Source: Sedimentibacter acidaminivorans
GTDB lineage: Bacteria; Bacillota; Clostridia; Tissierellales; Sedimentibacteraceae
DNA length: 64,000 nt
NCBI RefSeq assembly: GCF_017873955.1
Contig: NZ_JAGGKS010000009.1
Span: 1-64,000, forward strand
Direction of reading: 5' to 3'
Shown: positions 35,800-45,760 of the stretch, piece after piece
How the letters are laid out: the number at the start of each line of letters is the position of its first letter
Numbering within the stretch: the stretch's first letter is position 1
Notes under the pieces: generated by a model
Databases searched by the model: none
Told to the model about the DNA's origin: nothing
Seen by the model: only the letters and a program-made list of their open reading frames with translations
Program-made: the position numbers and the translations under genes

Positions 35800-36384
35800 T
35801 TATATAATTAGTAGTCTTTCTACCATTAAGTTTATTGCTTTTTTTATGTTTTCATTTAGCCTTATATTTGAAAAATCCCCTACATAATGCAAAATACCGT
35901 ATGCCGGAAGGCTTACTCCTTGTAACAAATTTGAAGGAACTGGAATTGACACCATACCCATATGTTGAGCAAATATATTCATTGTATTTAAACACATATC
36001 TCCCCCACCTTCTGGATTGGCAGATGTGGAAAATGCAAAAAATTTCTTACCCCAAAGTTTAGCTTCTGGCCAACATGGTGAAAATGAATCCATAAATGAT
36101 TTCATTGCTCCTGAAACATTCCCATAATAAGTTGGTGAACCCATAACTATTATATCACTATCAAGTACTTTTTCTACATTTGCCACTTCTATATTCATTA
36201 TTTCATCTTTATACTGACCTGCTATTGGAAATTGTTCTGAAAGACTCTCAAAATTTGAATCCTCTACCCGATAAATACTAACATCTGCACCATTATTTTT
36301 AAATTGTTCATAAAAGTTTTTTGCAATTAGATAATTATTTCCACAAACACTATGAAATATTATTGATACCTTTTTATTTGACAT
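35800..36384 (-). CDS. Flavodoxin family protein (WrbA-like NAD(P)H oxidoreductase)
   Basis: 194 residues with a flavodoxin fold. FHSVCGNNYLIAKNF near the N-terminus forms the phosphate-binding loop for FMN, VMGSPTYYGNVSGAMKSFMD (~83-102) matches the WrbA flavin contact, and FSTSANPEGGGD follows. It likely transfers electrons from NAD(P)H to quinones or another acceptor. It begins 3 bp after ptsP/ptsI ends, so the two form a tight pair on the transcript, though a functional link is not evident. Confidence 0.85.
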   Translation of the reverse strand: MSNKKVSIIFHSVCGNNYLIAKNFYEQFKNNGADVSIYRVEDSNFESLSEQFPIAGQYKDEIMNIEVANVEKVLDSDIIVMGSPTYYGNVSGAMKSFMDSFSPCWPEAKLWGKKFFAFSTSANPEGGGDMCLNTMNIFAQHMGMVSIPVPSNLLQGVSLPAYGILHYVGDFSNIRLNENIKKAINLMVERLLII

Positions 36385-36387
36385 TTT

Positions 36388-38139
36388 TTAATACTCCTTT
36401 TTATCATTACAATTTAAATGGTTTTCTTTTTCATCATCAGAGAATAAATCGCTCAGATAGTTTTCAACTTCTATCGCATTTTCTAGTTTTAAAGTGTTCT
36501 CTGCTATTTGTTCCATATCTTTTTTATTTAACCCTCTTATTATATACCTTGAATTCAATATTGATGGTGAATTCATACTAAACTCATCTAAACCCATACC
36601 TAAAAATACTGGTATTAATTTTGGGTCTCCTGCGGCTTCACCGCACATTCCGACCCACTTTCCAGCTTCATGAGCATTTTTGATTATACTGGAAATTAGT
36701 CTCAGCAATGCTGGATGGTATTGACTATAAAGATGTGATAATTTTGAATTCATCCTGTCAACAGCCATTGTATATTGTATTAAATCATTTGTACCTATAC
36801 TAAAAAAATCAACTTCCCTTGCTAATAAATCTGATATTATTGCGGCTGATGGAATTTCTATCATTATCCCTATTTGTATATTTTCTTTAAATGCTATACC
36901 CATTTTCTTAAGTTCTTTTTTTTCTTCTTCAAGAATTCTTTTAGCATCTTTTAACTCTTTCATCGTAGATATCATTGGAAACATAATTTTTGCATTACCA
37001 AAAACACTTGCTCTTAGTATTGCTTTAAGCTGTGTTCTAAATATTTCTGTGTCACCTAGGCAAAGACGAATAGCTCTATACCCTAAGAATGGGTTCATCT
37101 CCTTAGGAATTTTTAAATATGGAACTTCCTTGTCTCCTCCAATGTCTAAAGTTCTAATTATTACTGGTTTATCCCCCATACATTCTAAAACTTCTTTATA
37201 TTCCTGAAATTGTTCTTCTTCAGAAGGTTTACAGTTTCTATTCATAAAAATAAATTCACTTCTAAATAGTCCGATTCCTTCTGTATCATTTTTCAATGCA
37301 AGTTCAACATCTTTAGGTGATCCTATATTTGATAAAAGTTCAATTTTATAGCCGTCTTTAGTAATAGTAGGAAGTCCTACTTGTTTCCTAAGCTCTTTAT
37401 TTATTTTCATTTCTATTTGCTTTTTTTTCATGTAATATTTAGCTTGTTTTTCACATGGGTTTATCATTACTTTCCCTGATTTTCCATCACAAACTACAAT
37501 ATCACTATCTTTAACTTTTTCTAAAATACCTTCTATACCAACAACTGTTGGTATTCCCATTATTCTGGCCATAATAGCAGCATGAGAAGTTTTCCCGCCT
37601 GTTTCTGTAATCATAGCTGAAACTTTTGATTTATCAAGCAGAGCAGTATCGGAAGGAGTTAAGTCCTTTGCAATTACTATTGAGTTTTCATCCATTTTAT
37701 CATAATCAGTTACATTAATGCCTAATAGAATCCTCAATATTCTTGACATAATATCTTTTATGTCCTCAGACCTTTCTCTTAAGTACTCATCTTTAATACT
37801 TTCAAACATCTTAATATACGAATTTGCTATTTCATTTAAAGCATATTCCGCATTAACATGTTCATTGTTAATTTTCATTTCAACTTCTGAAATAAAAGCT
37901 TCATCTTCAAGTATCATCTCATGTGCTCTAAAAATTTGCGCCTCTTTTTCCCCCATATTTTTAAGAGTCTTCATGTATATTTCTTCTATTTCAAGTCGAC
38001 AAACCTCCAAAGAATTTTTAAATCTTTTTACTTCAGAATCAGTATCATTTACTTTAATCATCTCAACATCTAGAGCTTTTTTTTGAATTATAAAAGCCTT
38101 GCCTATTCCAATACCTTGAGATACTCCTAAACCTTTCAT
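36388..38139 (-). CDS. ptsI: Phosphoenolpyruvate-protein phosphotransferase (PTS enzyme I)
   Basis: A 583-residue cytoplasmic enzyme that takes phosphate from phosphoenolpyruvate and passes it to HPr, the first step of the sugar PTS. The PEP-utilizer N domain is residues ~5-125, and the swivelling domain has the active-site His in GGKTSHAAIMARIMGIPTVV (~190). The TIM barrel contains LFRSEFIFM, RTLDIGGDKE, FFSIGTNDLIQY and MCGEAAGDP with the catalytic Cys. HPr is not encoded here, although ptsH is often next to ptsI. The last ~20 residues are a charged tail. AGG before the ATG is weak (AAAGGTTGTG). Confidence 0.9.
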   Translation of the reverse strand: MKGLGVSQGIGIGKAFIIQKKALDVEMIKVNDTDSEVKRFKNSLEVCRLEIEEIYMKTLKNMGEKEAQIFRAHEMILEDEAFISEVEMKINNEHVNAEYALNEIANSYIKMFESIKDEYLRERSEDIKDIMSRILRILLGINVTDYDKMDENSIVIAKDLTPSDTALLDKSKVSAMITETGGKTSHAAIMARIMGIPTVVGIEGILEKVKDSDIVVCDGKSGKVMINPCEKQAKYYMKKKQIEMKINKELRKQVGLPTITKDGYKIELLSNIGSPKDVELALKNDTEGIGLFRSEFIFMNRNCKPSEEEQFQEYKEVLECMGDKPVIIRTLDIGGDKEVPYLKIPKEMNPFLGYRAIRLCLGDTEIFRTQLKAILRASVFGNAKIMFPMISTMKELKDAKRILEEEKKELKKMGIAFKENIQIGIMIEIPSAAIISDLLAREVDFFSIGTNDLIQYTMAVDRMNSKLSHLYSQYHPALLRLISSIIKNAHEAGKWVGMCGEAAGDPKLIPVFLGMGLDEFSMNSPSILNSRYIIRGLNKKDMEQIAENTLKLENAIEVENYLSDLFSDDEKENHLNCNDKKEY

Positions 38140-38622
38140 AAATTCACAACCTTTCAGCCTTTATAATTTTTGATTCATCGTGTAGTAAATTATATGTCTG
38201 TAATGTAGAAATACTGGTTATTAATTATTATAATTGCTTTTATTCAATGCTTTCTCCTTTTGAAGTATACTAATAGAAATGAAAAAATTATGAGAGCTCA
38301 TCTACATAAGCTTATTTTGAATATATATTACATTTTAACGTAATGTGTATTGAACAAGTACACTCAATTTATATTTTATACAATTATATTACTAAAAGTT
38401 GTTAACTGTCAATGAAAAAATATTGAAATATCAACAAAACTTATGGTAATGTTTTCACGATTGTCGAGCTATATTGTTAATTTTTTTACAACTATCGTAT
38501 ATAAAATCGGTACTTTTAACCATATCACTACTTTTTTATTGACAGCCACCTGATTAGTGATATTATGTTAATATAATATAAAAAATGTCGAATTCTTAGA
38601 TATTATCTAGAAAGGAAATATT
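38140..38622. other. Divergent intergenic region
   Basis: This ~480-bp A+T-rich gap separates ptsI (minus) from the WG-repeat gene (plus) and must hold both promoters. A GAAAGGA site precedes the plus-strand ATG. I recognise no operator, RNA or small gene. Confidence 0.5.
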
Positions 38623-40401
38623 ATGAAAAAAATTATTAGTTTAATATTATGCTTTACTATATTTTCTGCTATACACCAAACTTCATTGACTTTTGCAGCA
38701 GATACTCAGTGGTGGGATGATATTTCTACCGAATCAGAAAACCCATTAATTAAGGTCAATAAAGAAGGTTTATGGGGTTATATTGATAAAACTGGAAAGA
38801 TAGTTGTAAACACATATTGGAATAATCTTTGGCCATTTAGTGAAGGACGTTCTTTATTCACTAAATATAATATGTATGGATTTTTAGATGAGTCGGGTAA
38901 AATTATTATTGCTCCAGATTGGGAACATGCAGAAAGTTTCTCTAACGGACTTGCTCTAGTTAGATTAAATAACAAATATGGTTTCATTGATAAATCTGGT
39001 AAAACAGTAATTAAGCTTGATTACGATTATGCAGATAGCTTTTCAGATGGACTTGCTATAGTATCTGTTAATAAAAAATATGGATTCATTGACGAAAAAG
39101 GTGATTATGTAATTGAACCTACTTTTGATAGTGCTGAGTCATTTGTTGATGGATTATCAGTTGTTGGAAAGAATAAAAAATATGGAGTTATCGATAAATC
39201 TGGTAAAGTTATTGTGGATTTAATTTGGGATAACATAGAACCATTTTATGAAAATTATGCCTCTATAGTTAAGGATGGAAAGGTTGGTTTCATTGATAAA
39301 ACTGGCAAAGTTATAGCTCAACCTATTTGGGATGATGCCGTAACCTTTAATCAAGGTCTTGCCTTAGTTAGCAAAAATAACTTATGGGGATTTATCAATA
39401 ATAGTGGTAGAGAAATTATAAAACCTCAATTTGATTATGCTAGTTTGTTTATAAATGATATTGCTATTGTTAGAAAAGATGGAAAGTATGGATTTATAAA
39501 TAAAGTTGGTGTTTCCTTAAGTGAAATTAAATGGGACAGCTTGTATAATTTCTCTGAAGGGTTAGCTGCTGTTGAACTTGACAATAAATACGGTTATATA
39601 GATACTAGCGGAAGTATTGTGTGTCAACCTAAATTCGAAAATGCTAGTAGCTTTTCTGAAAGATTAGCTGCTGTTGAAATTGACGGTAAATGGGGTTATA
39701 TAGATAAAAATGGTACTTTAATAATTAAACCAATTTGGGATTACGCTGGTAAGTTTAAAAATGGTCTTGCTGTTGTAAAAGAAGGTGATAAATATTCCTT
39801 CATTAATACAAATGGTGATTTTGCTTTTCTTCCGCTTTATATAAGTGATGAAATGAAGGCTATTGGAACTCTAGGTCTAATGATTGGTGATGGCAATGGA
39901 CTAACACCTGAGTACAGTACTAAAACATCAACTAGACTTCAAGCAGCAATAATGGTCTTAAGGATTAAGAATCTTGAGAGCAAGGCAAGCGCATTTACTG
40001 GAACAAGTAACTTTAATGATGCAAATCTACAAACTTGGACTATAGGAAGAAATATCATGGGATATTTAAAAGCAAATAAGAATGTTGGTTTCATAGGTGA
40101 TGAAAATGGTAATTTTAACCCAAATGACATCCTTACTGAAAAACAATATACAAAGGTCATGCTTGAAATGCTGGGTTACAAAACTAATGTAGATTTTACT
40201 TGGGACAATGTGGAGGAGTTTGCTAAAGGCATAGGAATAGAACCATTAAATTCAACTAAATTTACTAATAATGATTTAGCTAAAGCAACTTTTAAGTTTT
40301 TAAATGCAAAGACGAAATCAGGTGAAAGATTAATTGAACAGTTAATCAGAACAGGTGAAGTAAAAAAAGATAACGCTGTAATATCTGGGCTAGTGAAATA
40401 A
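38623..40401 (+). CDS. Secreted WG-repeat protein with divergent SLH-like C-terminus
   Basis: 592 residues on the plus strand, the only long complete plus-strand gene besides 52625-54145. The signal peptide ends TFAAD (~residue 26). About ten WG repeats fill residues ~40-410 (WGYIDKTGKIV, YGFIDKSGKTV, KWGYIDKNGTLI), each ~40 residues and probably forming a beta-propeller-like or solenoid surface. The last ~180 residues have SLH-like traits (GLMIGDGNGLTPEYSTKTSTRLQAA, FIGDENGNFNPNDILTEKQY) but are diverged. It is probably wall-associated. It is convergent with the efflux operon and shares the hairpin terminator after it. Confidence 0.85.
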   Translation: MKKIISLILCFTIFSAIHQTSLTFAADTQWWDDISTESENPLIKVNKEGLWGYIDKTGKIVVNTYWNNLWPFSEGRSLFTKYNMYGFLDESGKIIIAPDWEHAESFSNGLALVRLNNKYGFIDKSGKTVIKLDYDYADSFSDGLAIVSVNKKYGFIDEKGDYVIEPTFDSAESFVDGLSVVGKNKKYGVIDKSGKVIVDLIWDNIEPFYENYASIVKDGKVGFIDKTGKVIAQPIWDDAVTFNQGLALVSKNNLWGFINNSGREIIKPQFDYASLFINDIAIVRKDGKYGFINKVGVSLSEIKWDSLYNFSEGLAAVELDNKYGYIDTSGSIVCQPKFENASSFSERLAAVEIDGKWGYIDKNGTLIIKPIWDYAGKFKNGLAVVKEGDKYSFINTNGDFAFLPLYISDEMKAIGTLGLMIGDGNGLTPEYSTKTSTRLQAAIMVLRIKNLESKASAFTGTSNFNDANLQTWTIGRNIMGYLKANKNVGFIGDENGNFNPNDILTEKQYTKVMLEMLGYKTNVDFTWDNVEEFAKGIGIEPLNSTKFTNNDLAKATFKFLNAKTKSGERLIEQLIRTGEVKKDNAVISGLVK

Positions 40402-40416
40402 ACTCATAACAAAAGC

Positions 40417-40450
40417 AAAGCAGACAAGTTCATAAGAACTTGCCTGCTTT
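40417..40450. terminator. Shared bidirectional terminator
   Basis: Hairpin AAAGCAGACAAGTTC/GAACTTGCCTGCTTT (one mismatch, 4-nt loop) lies between convergent genes ending at 40401 (plus) and 40469 (minus). Confidence 0.75.
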
Positions 40451-40468
40451 ATTTACATATGCTTTTAC

Positions 40469-41632
40469 TTAGTTATTAGGCATTTCAACCATTTTTATTT
40501 GAGTGTTATTTTTATTAAACGCTTTTTTATAACAAATAATTCCAATTGGCAACCATATCAATATAAAAATAACCATTTCAAGAATATTAGGAACAACAGT
40601 TTTAAAATCCATACCTTTCATTAATACTTCCTGAACAATTTTAGCATAATTAATCAAAGGCCAACAAGCCCTAATAATAATTTCTAGTATTTTTGGCATT
40701 TGGTCAACAGGCCATACACATCCGCTAGAAACAAAAGTCGGAAGAGACAACATAAATGAAAACTGGGAATATTTTACTCTAACCTTTGTCATTGAAGAAA
40801 TCAAAAGTGACGGCCCTGTAAGTGCAATAACAAAAAACACAGTCATAACTATAACTGTACCTATGTTTCCAACTATAGGTACATGAAATAGATTTATAAG
40901 AATAAACATACACATAGCCACCGAAGGCAATATTCCCACGAAACAAGAGCTTACCGCAGCAAGCACTTTTTGTGTAACATTGCCACTAGATAGGTATTCA
41001 CTATGTCTAATAAAAGTTGATCCCATTGCCGAAAGCATTAGTTGTTGCATAAATACTGCTAAAAAGCAGGTAATCAGGTAATTCATATAGGTCATTTTGG
41101 GGTCAAAAAGAATTCTCTCACCAATATTATAAGTAAGTGCAATGTTCTGAGCCATCTGTGGTGACAAATCTTTACCTTGAATTAACTTCATCTCTATTCC
41201 TGCGGATATTGATTGAGTAATTAATGTTGCTTGTGCAATTGCATTGTTTGCAACAACAATATTTGTGCCGTCAGTAATTGCTAATATCTGCGAAGACTGA
41301 TACGTAGTAACCTTACTCTCAAACCCATTGGGAATAAAAATACCCATTTGTGCTTTACCATCATCTATAAGGTTTTGAAGTTCTTGCCTTGAAGATGGAT
41401 AATTTGTAATTTCAAAACGCTCATTTGTTAAAAAATAGTTGCTAACAAGATGACTCAGACTTGAACCATCCTCGTCTAAAATAGCAATAGGTATGTCATT
41501 CACATAATCATTGTAATAAACTCCCCCAAAGTATAGCGTCAGGAAAATTGGTCCTATAAAAAGAAGAATCATCATTCCCCTATTTTTAAATATCGAGAGG
41601 AATTCCCTTTTGAAGGTCTCTATGAAAATCAT
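40469..41632 (-). CDS. ABC-2 type efflux permease
   Basis: 387 residues. One N-terminal helix (~20-40), a ~130-residue external domain (DDGKAQMGIFIPNGFES is typical of ABC-2/YhgE-like permeases) and five C-terminal helices (~185-375). It overlaps the next upstream permease gene by 47 bp, which implies translational coupling. Both resemble the YbhS/YbhR pair, which works with an ATPase and an HlyD-type adaptor to export drugs or other small compounds. No ATPase gene is in this operon. Confidence 0.85.
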   Translation of the reverse strand: MIFIETFKREFLSIFKNRGMMILLFIGPIFLTLYFGGVYYNDYVNDIPIAILDEDGSSLSHLVSNYFLTNERFEITNYPSSRQELQNLIDDGKAQMGIFIPNGFESKVTTYQSSQILAITDGTNIVVANNAIAQATLITQSISAGIEMKLIQGKDLSPQMAQNIALTYNIGERILFDPKMTYMNYLITCFLAVFMQQLMLSAMGSTFIRHSEYLSSGNVTQKVLAAVSSCFVGILPSVAMCMFILINLFHVPIVGNIGTVIVMTVFFVIALTGPSLLISSMTKVRVKYSQFSFMLSLPTFVSSGCVWPVDQMPKILEIIIRACWPLINYAKIVQEVLMKGMDFKTVVPNILEMVIFILIWLPIGIICYKKAFNKNNTQIKMVEMPNN

Positions 41633-42776
41633 CGTCCATCAGCTCCTTATCGTCGATTTCTTTTTCTGCAATAACCATAACTACCTCTGTCAGAATCAAT
41701 ACTATTATTCCAAATATAAATAGATATAAAACATCATTGGTAAGCTGTTGTACTGATATTCCTTTTAAATATACAGCTCTAATATTATTGGCATAATGAG
41801 TAAATGGAATGTATTTGGCAAAGCTTTGATACCCCGAAGGCATTGATATAAGCGGCCATGTTGTTCCTGCTGTAATAGAGTTTGGAATAAATACAATTGC
41901 TCCTGCAGTTAAAGCAATAATCCTATTTTTAATCAATGTTGATATTAATATACAAAAAGCTGATACTGAAAAGCATAGTCCAATAGATAAAACCAAAACG
42001 CTTAACAAACTTCCTCTAAAAGGTACCTGGAATAAACTAACTTGTAGGATAATGCAAATAATATAACTTAAGCTACCACATAAAGTATAGAATAAAACCT
42101 TACCCGTCGCATATCCCAATCTTTTCGTCTCATCTACTTTAAATATATTCTGATTAATAGATATAGTAGCTACAAGCGCTAATGCTGCCTGTATATATCC
42201 TGCTAATAAAACGGGAGCTAAAAAATCCTTAAAACTTTTCGAAGGATTATAAAGCATCCTATTATTGAACTGAAAAGCCTGAGTAATGTTATATGCCTGT
42301 TTATATGATATACCAAGTCTTGTAGTTAACTGTTGTATCGTGGCACCTGCCTTATATGTTAAGAGAATCTCTGTAGCTTTTGCTTTGGCTGTACTTGTAA
42401 TTGACATATTACTTCCATCATAAATCATCGATAACGTTGGTGATTTCAACGCTGCAATATCATTGTAGAAGTTCTTTGGTATAATTAACCCCATACGAGC
42501 TTTACTATTTTTCATTAATTTTTCTAGTTCCTGCTCATTATCAAGATAGTATGTTACATTAAAAGTCTCATTCTTATCAAATGTTTCTACAAGCTGCCTG
42601 CTAAAATTTGAATTATCGTAATTAATTACTGCTATTGGAATATCAGTTATAACGCCTTTGGATAATTCCACACCAAGTAAAATTACACAAAGTATTGGCA
42701 AAACAAATAGTATAAGCAAATTCATTTTATTTGTTAAAAATATTACGCATTCTTCTTTAATGCTTTTTATAAACAT
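41586..42776 (-). CDS. ABC-2 type efflux permease
   Basis: 396 residues with the same layout as the permease encoded downstream: an N-terminal helix, an external domain (LMKNSKARMGLIIPKNFYND) and a C-terminal block of about five helices with SMPSGYQSFAKYIPFTHYA near the end. The two probably form a heterodimeric membrane channel. The gene begins 11 bp after the adaptor gene ends. Confidence 0.85.
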   Translation of the reverse strand: MFIKSIKEECVIFLTNKMNLLILFVLPILCVILLGVELSKGVITDIPIAVINYDNSNFSRQLVETFDKNETFNVTYYLDNEQELEKLMKNSKARMGLIIPKNFYNDIAALKSPTLSMIYDGSNMSITSTAKAKATEILLTYKAGATIQQLTTRLGISYKQAYNITQAFQFNNRMLYNPSKSFKDFLAPVLLAGYIQAALALVATISINQNIFKVDETKRLGYATGKVLFYTLCGSLSYIICIILQVSLFQVPFRGSLLSVLVLSIGLCFSVSAFCILISTLIKNRIIALTAGAIVFIPNSITAGTTWPLISMPSGYQSFAKYIPFTHYANNIRAVYLKGISVQQLTNDVLYLFIFGIIVLILTEVVMVIAEKEIDDKELMDDDFHRDLQKGIPLDI

Positions 42777-42787
42777 ATCTTCACATC

Positions 42788-44038
42788 CTAATTTGTGAAA
42801 TCTACAACTGCCGTCATACCAGGTCTAATTGATTCATCTAAATTATTGAGGACTATCTTTACACCAAACGAAACAATATCAAAATTTCCATTTTCATTAG
42901 TAGCCTTTTTAACTGCAAAATCTGGTTCTTTATTAATTGTAACAATGGTACCCTCGAAAGTTTTTTCCTTAAAAGCTAAAAGTGATACATTTACGATCTG
43001 CCCCTCTTTTATACCACCTAATTTGTCTTCGTCCAAATTCACATTAATCCAACAGTTTTCCAAATTACTAACAGTTCCTATAGATGTACCTGTAGATACA
43101 AGTTCTCCTTCATCTGAATTGATTGTAGTAACTGTTCCATCTATTGGTGATTTTATAACTGTATCTTTCAAGTAAACTTCAACCTCTTGTAAACCTGCTT
43201 TCGCTTGGTCTAGTTTACCTTGTGCTGCAACAAGCCCTGCATTAGCTTGATTAACCTGCGCAAGGGCAATATTTGAAGCCTCATTTACTTGAGCAAGCAA
43301 AGATTTACTAGATAATATACCTGCTTCAGCCAAAGACAATTGTGCACTAGCAGCCTTTTTATCTTCTGTTCTTGCTCCTTCTTTTGCCATGTTTAAAGTT
43401 TGCTGTGATACATCCATTTGTGTTTTGATTTCTTCAAGTTTTTGCTTTGAAATTGCCCCTCCATCATATAGAACAACTGCCCTATCATATGTGGATTTCC
43501 ATAAGTTATATGCACTTTCCGCTTGTGCGACTTCTTGAGTTCGTGCCCCATTTTCAGCTTTTTCATTAACAGCGCTTGCCATATCCCTCTGACTTTCGCT
43601 TGCTTTAACACCTGCTCCAGCTTGTTCAACCCTTTCTAAAGCTACCTGATAAGCACCCTCAGCCATATCAACCACCGCTTGAGAAGCATCAACACCTGCT
43701 TGTGCCTGTGCAATTTGTGCCTCTAATTGCGCTTTCTTAGCTTGAAGTTCTTCGCTAGATATTTCTACAATTGGGTCTCCAGCCTTAACTTGCTGTCCTT
43801 CTTCTACATAGAATTCTACTATTCTGCCTGGTATTTTAGTGTTTACACTGACATCTTTAGCAGATACAATCCCTTGGATTATACCTGATTCCATATTCCC
43901 TCCATATATTTTTGTTGAACCTATTGTTATTCCCAAGGCACTAACAATCACTACCAATGCAATTACTATTTTTTTAATATTCTTACTAACCCAATTTTTA
44001 TTTATATACTTCTTAATATTTATTTTTTTAATTTCCAT
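42788..44038 (-). CDS. HlyD/EmrA-type periplasmic adaptor (membrane fusion protein)
   Basis: 416 residues. One N-terminal helix (~23-42) is followed by a biotinyl-lipoyl half-motif (VNTKIPGRIVEFYVEEGQQVKAGDPI, shown in part: GRIVEFYVEEGQQVKAGD, ~72-90). A long coiled-coil hairpin (~95-285, rich in Ala, Gln and Glu) comes next, then the second lipoyl half DTVIKSPIDGTVT and a beta-barrel domain (~310-415). Such adaptors link inner-membrane exporters to outer channels. Its place between the TolC-like gene and the permeases supports this role. Confidence 0.88.
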   Translation of the reverse strand: MEIKKINIKKYINKNWVSKNIKKIVIALVVIVSALGITIGSTKIYGGNMESGIIQGIVSAKDVSVNTKIPGRIVEFYVEEGQQVKAGDPIVEISSEELQAKKAQLEAQIAQAQAGVDASQAVVDMAEGAYQVALERVEQAGAGVKASESQRDMASAVNEKAENGARTQEVAQAESAYNLWKSTYDRAVVLYDGGAISKQKLEEIKTQMDVSQQTLNMAKEGARTEDKKAASAQLSLAEAGILSSKSLLAQVNEASNIALAQVNQANAGLVAAQGKLDQAKAGLQEVEVYLKDTVIKSPIDGTVTTINSDEGELVSTGTSIGTVSNLENCWINVNLDEDKLGGIKEGQIVNVSLLAFKEKTFEGTIVTINKEPDFAVKKATNENGNFDIVSFGVKIVLNNLDESIRPGMTAVVDFTN

Positions 44039-44085
44039 AAGTGCTATTCAACCCTTTCTAATTTTATATTAATATTAAATTTATT

Positions 44086-45735
44086 CTAATAAATGAGTAT
44101 TCCAGCATCATTATAATATTTTATTTTTGCCATTGTGTAGTTATATCTAATTTGAGCGACCTGCGACTCAACTTCTGATAATTTTTCCTGGGCTGCAATG
44201 AGTTCTACAATTGTTCCTGAACTTTCCTCTAAATTCATCTGCTTCAATAGTGAATTTTCTGCACCAAATCCTTGCTCATATTTTAATTTAGCAATTGACT
44301 CAACTTCTTCCGCATTCTTAATGAGCTCATTTGATGCTTCTAACATTTCTCCTACTGCAACCATTGTTTCATAAGATTGGTTGATTTCATATGTTACGAT
44401 AGTTTTTGTTTTATCTAACTGTAATTCCGCACCTTCTCTTAGAAGTTTTGCTTCTTTACGTCCTTTAGTATCTGATCTGTATTCAGCTCTAGAATTTAAT
44501 ATTTTTTCATTTAACTGATAGATCATAAGTTGACCAAGGGTTTGCTGAATTTCAATTCTGTTAGTCAAACCAGTTTTTAAACCATCCTCTAAACTTTCTT
44601 CTGTAGTATCTTTAAGCATAGAATCTTCAAGAGTAATTTCAGTGTTCATATCCAGATTCATATTTTTCTTAAGTTCAAAAATAGCATTCTTATAATTTGC
44701 CTCTGCAAGACGACAAGAAATTACAGTACTGTCATAATACATTTTGCTAAGAAGGAAGTCGTCTTTTGCTTTCATACCATTTTCGTAAGATAGCTTTACC
44801 ATATTATATTGTTTTTCACCGCGCTCTTTAGCAATTTTTTTCAATTCAAATATTTTTTCTGCATACAGGGCATCATAGTAGTTTTTTTGAATCAACATAG
44901 CAATTTGGTTTCTATAAATTCCTTTTGCATATCTAGTAACATTAAGATTTACACCAGCCATTGTAACCATTAGTTCACTGGCATCATTTGCGTCAAGTTT
45001 AATAATGCTCCCAAAATCAATCTTTGTATTAAGAGTTTCCGAAGTATCTTTAAGTACTGAATTAAATTCTTCCTTCTTCAATTCAAGCGTTGTTTGAGCC
45101 TCATTTAATGCAACATTGCTCTGATCAATTGTACCTTGGCTAGATTTCAAACCAGCTTCAACTTTTTCTGAAATTTTACCAGAGATATATTCCGCTTCAG
45201 CAGATGAATATCCACACTTAACAAGTTTATCTTTTATATTTGATCCTGCTGATATAGTGATTGGATTGCCAGTTGGGTCAGTATATTCTATTGATGATGG
45301 TGCTATTCCCATATCCAAAGCAGCTTTGGCCTTATCTAATTGTTCTTGTTTAGAATTAAGTAGTTTTCTCTTATCAAAAATCTCATTCGAAGCATCCTGA
45401 AGTGATTCCTTTGCATCTTTTAAATCTTTAGAGTTTGAATTAGCATTTTGTGTAGCTATGATTGCAATTTGAATTTTATTTTCGAGTATTTGGATATCCT
45501 TACTGTGTTCAAGTCCATACTCAACCGCTGATTCTGCTGTTAGATTTAAAGTTTGTTCTACATTTCCATCATTGGTTGAATCTTTATTTTTCTCCGACTT
45601 TTCATCGTCCGAACTACTAGGAAGTGTATAAGGTGGGGCTTCAGGTGTGGATATGGTTTCAGCATATACGGAGCGAAATGAAGAAAGAAAAATCATTGTC
45701 ACACATATGTATGTTATTAAATTTTTACTACTCAT
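44086..45735 (-). CDS. TolC family protein
   Basis: ~549 residues. A signal peptide (TYICVTMIFLSSFRSVYAET) precedes a Ser/Asp/Lys-rich stretch and a long, almost entirely helical region with two OEP-like repeats (LTAESAVEYGLEHSKDIQIL at ~65; MVKLSYENGMKAKDDFLLSK at ~315; IAKLKYEQGFGAENSLL near the end). TolC proteins are outer-membrane channels in diderms, yet homologues occur in some Firmicutes, where their location is unclear. I start it at the ATG at 45735, where GGAGA lies 10 nt upstream and the signal peptide follows at once. The ATG at 45783 adds 16 residues overlapping nothing conserved. Confidence 0.85.
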   Translation of the reverse strand: MSSKNLITYICVTMIFLSSFRSVYAETISTPEAPPYTLPSSSDDEKSEKNKDSTNDGNVEQTLNLTAESAVEYGLEHSKDIQILENKIQIAIIATQNANSNSKDLKDAKESLQDASNEIFDKRKLLNSKQEQLDKAKAALDMGIAPSSIEYTDPTGNPITISAGSNIKDKLVKCGYSSAEAEYISGKISEKVEAGLKSSQGTIDQSNVALNEAQTTLELKKEEFNSVLKDTSETLNTKIDFGSIIKLDANDASELMVTMAGVNLNVTRYAKGIYRNQIAMLIQKNYYDALYAEKIFELKKIAKERGEKQYNMVKLSYENGMKAKDDFLLSKMYYDSTVISCRLAEANYKNAIFELKKNMNLDMNTEITLEDSMLKDTTEESLEDGLKTGLTNRIEIQQTLGQLMIYQLNEKILNSRAEYRSDTKGRKEAKLLREGAELQLDKTKTIVTYEINQSYETMVAVGEMLEASNELIKNAEEVESIAKLKYEQGFGAENSLLKQMNLEESSGTIVELIAAQEKLSEVESQVAQIRYNYTMAKIKYYNDAGILIY

Positions 45736-45760
45736 AATTACTATATCTCCTTTATTATTT

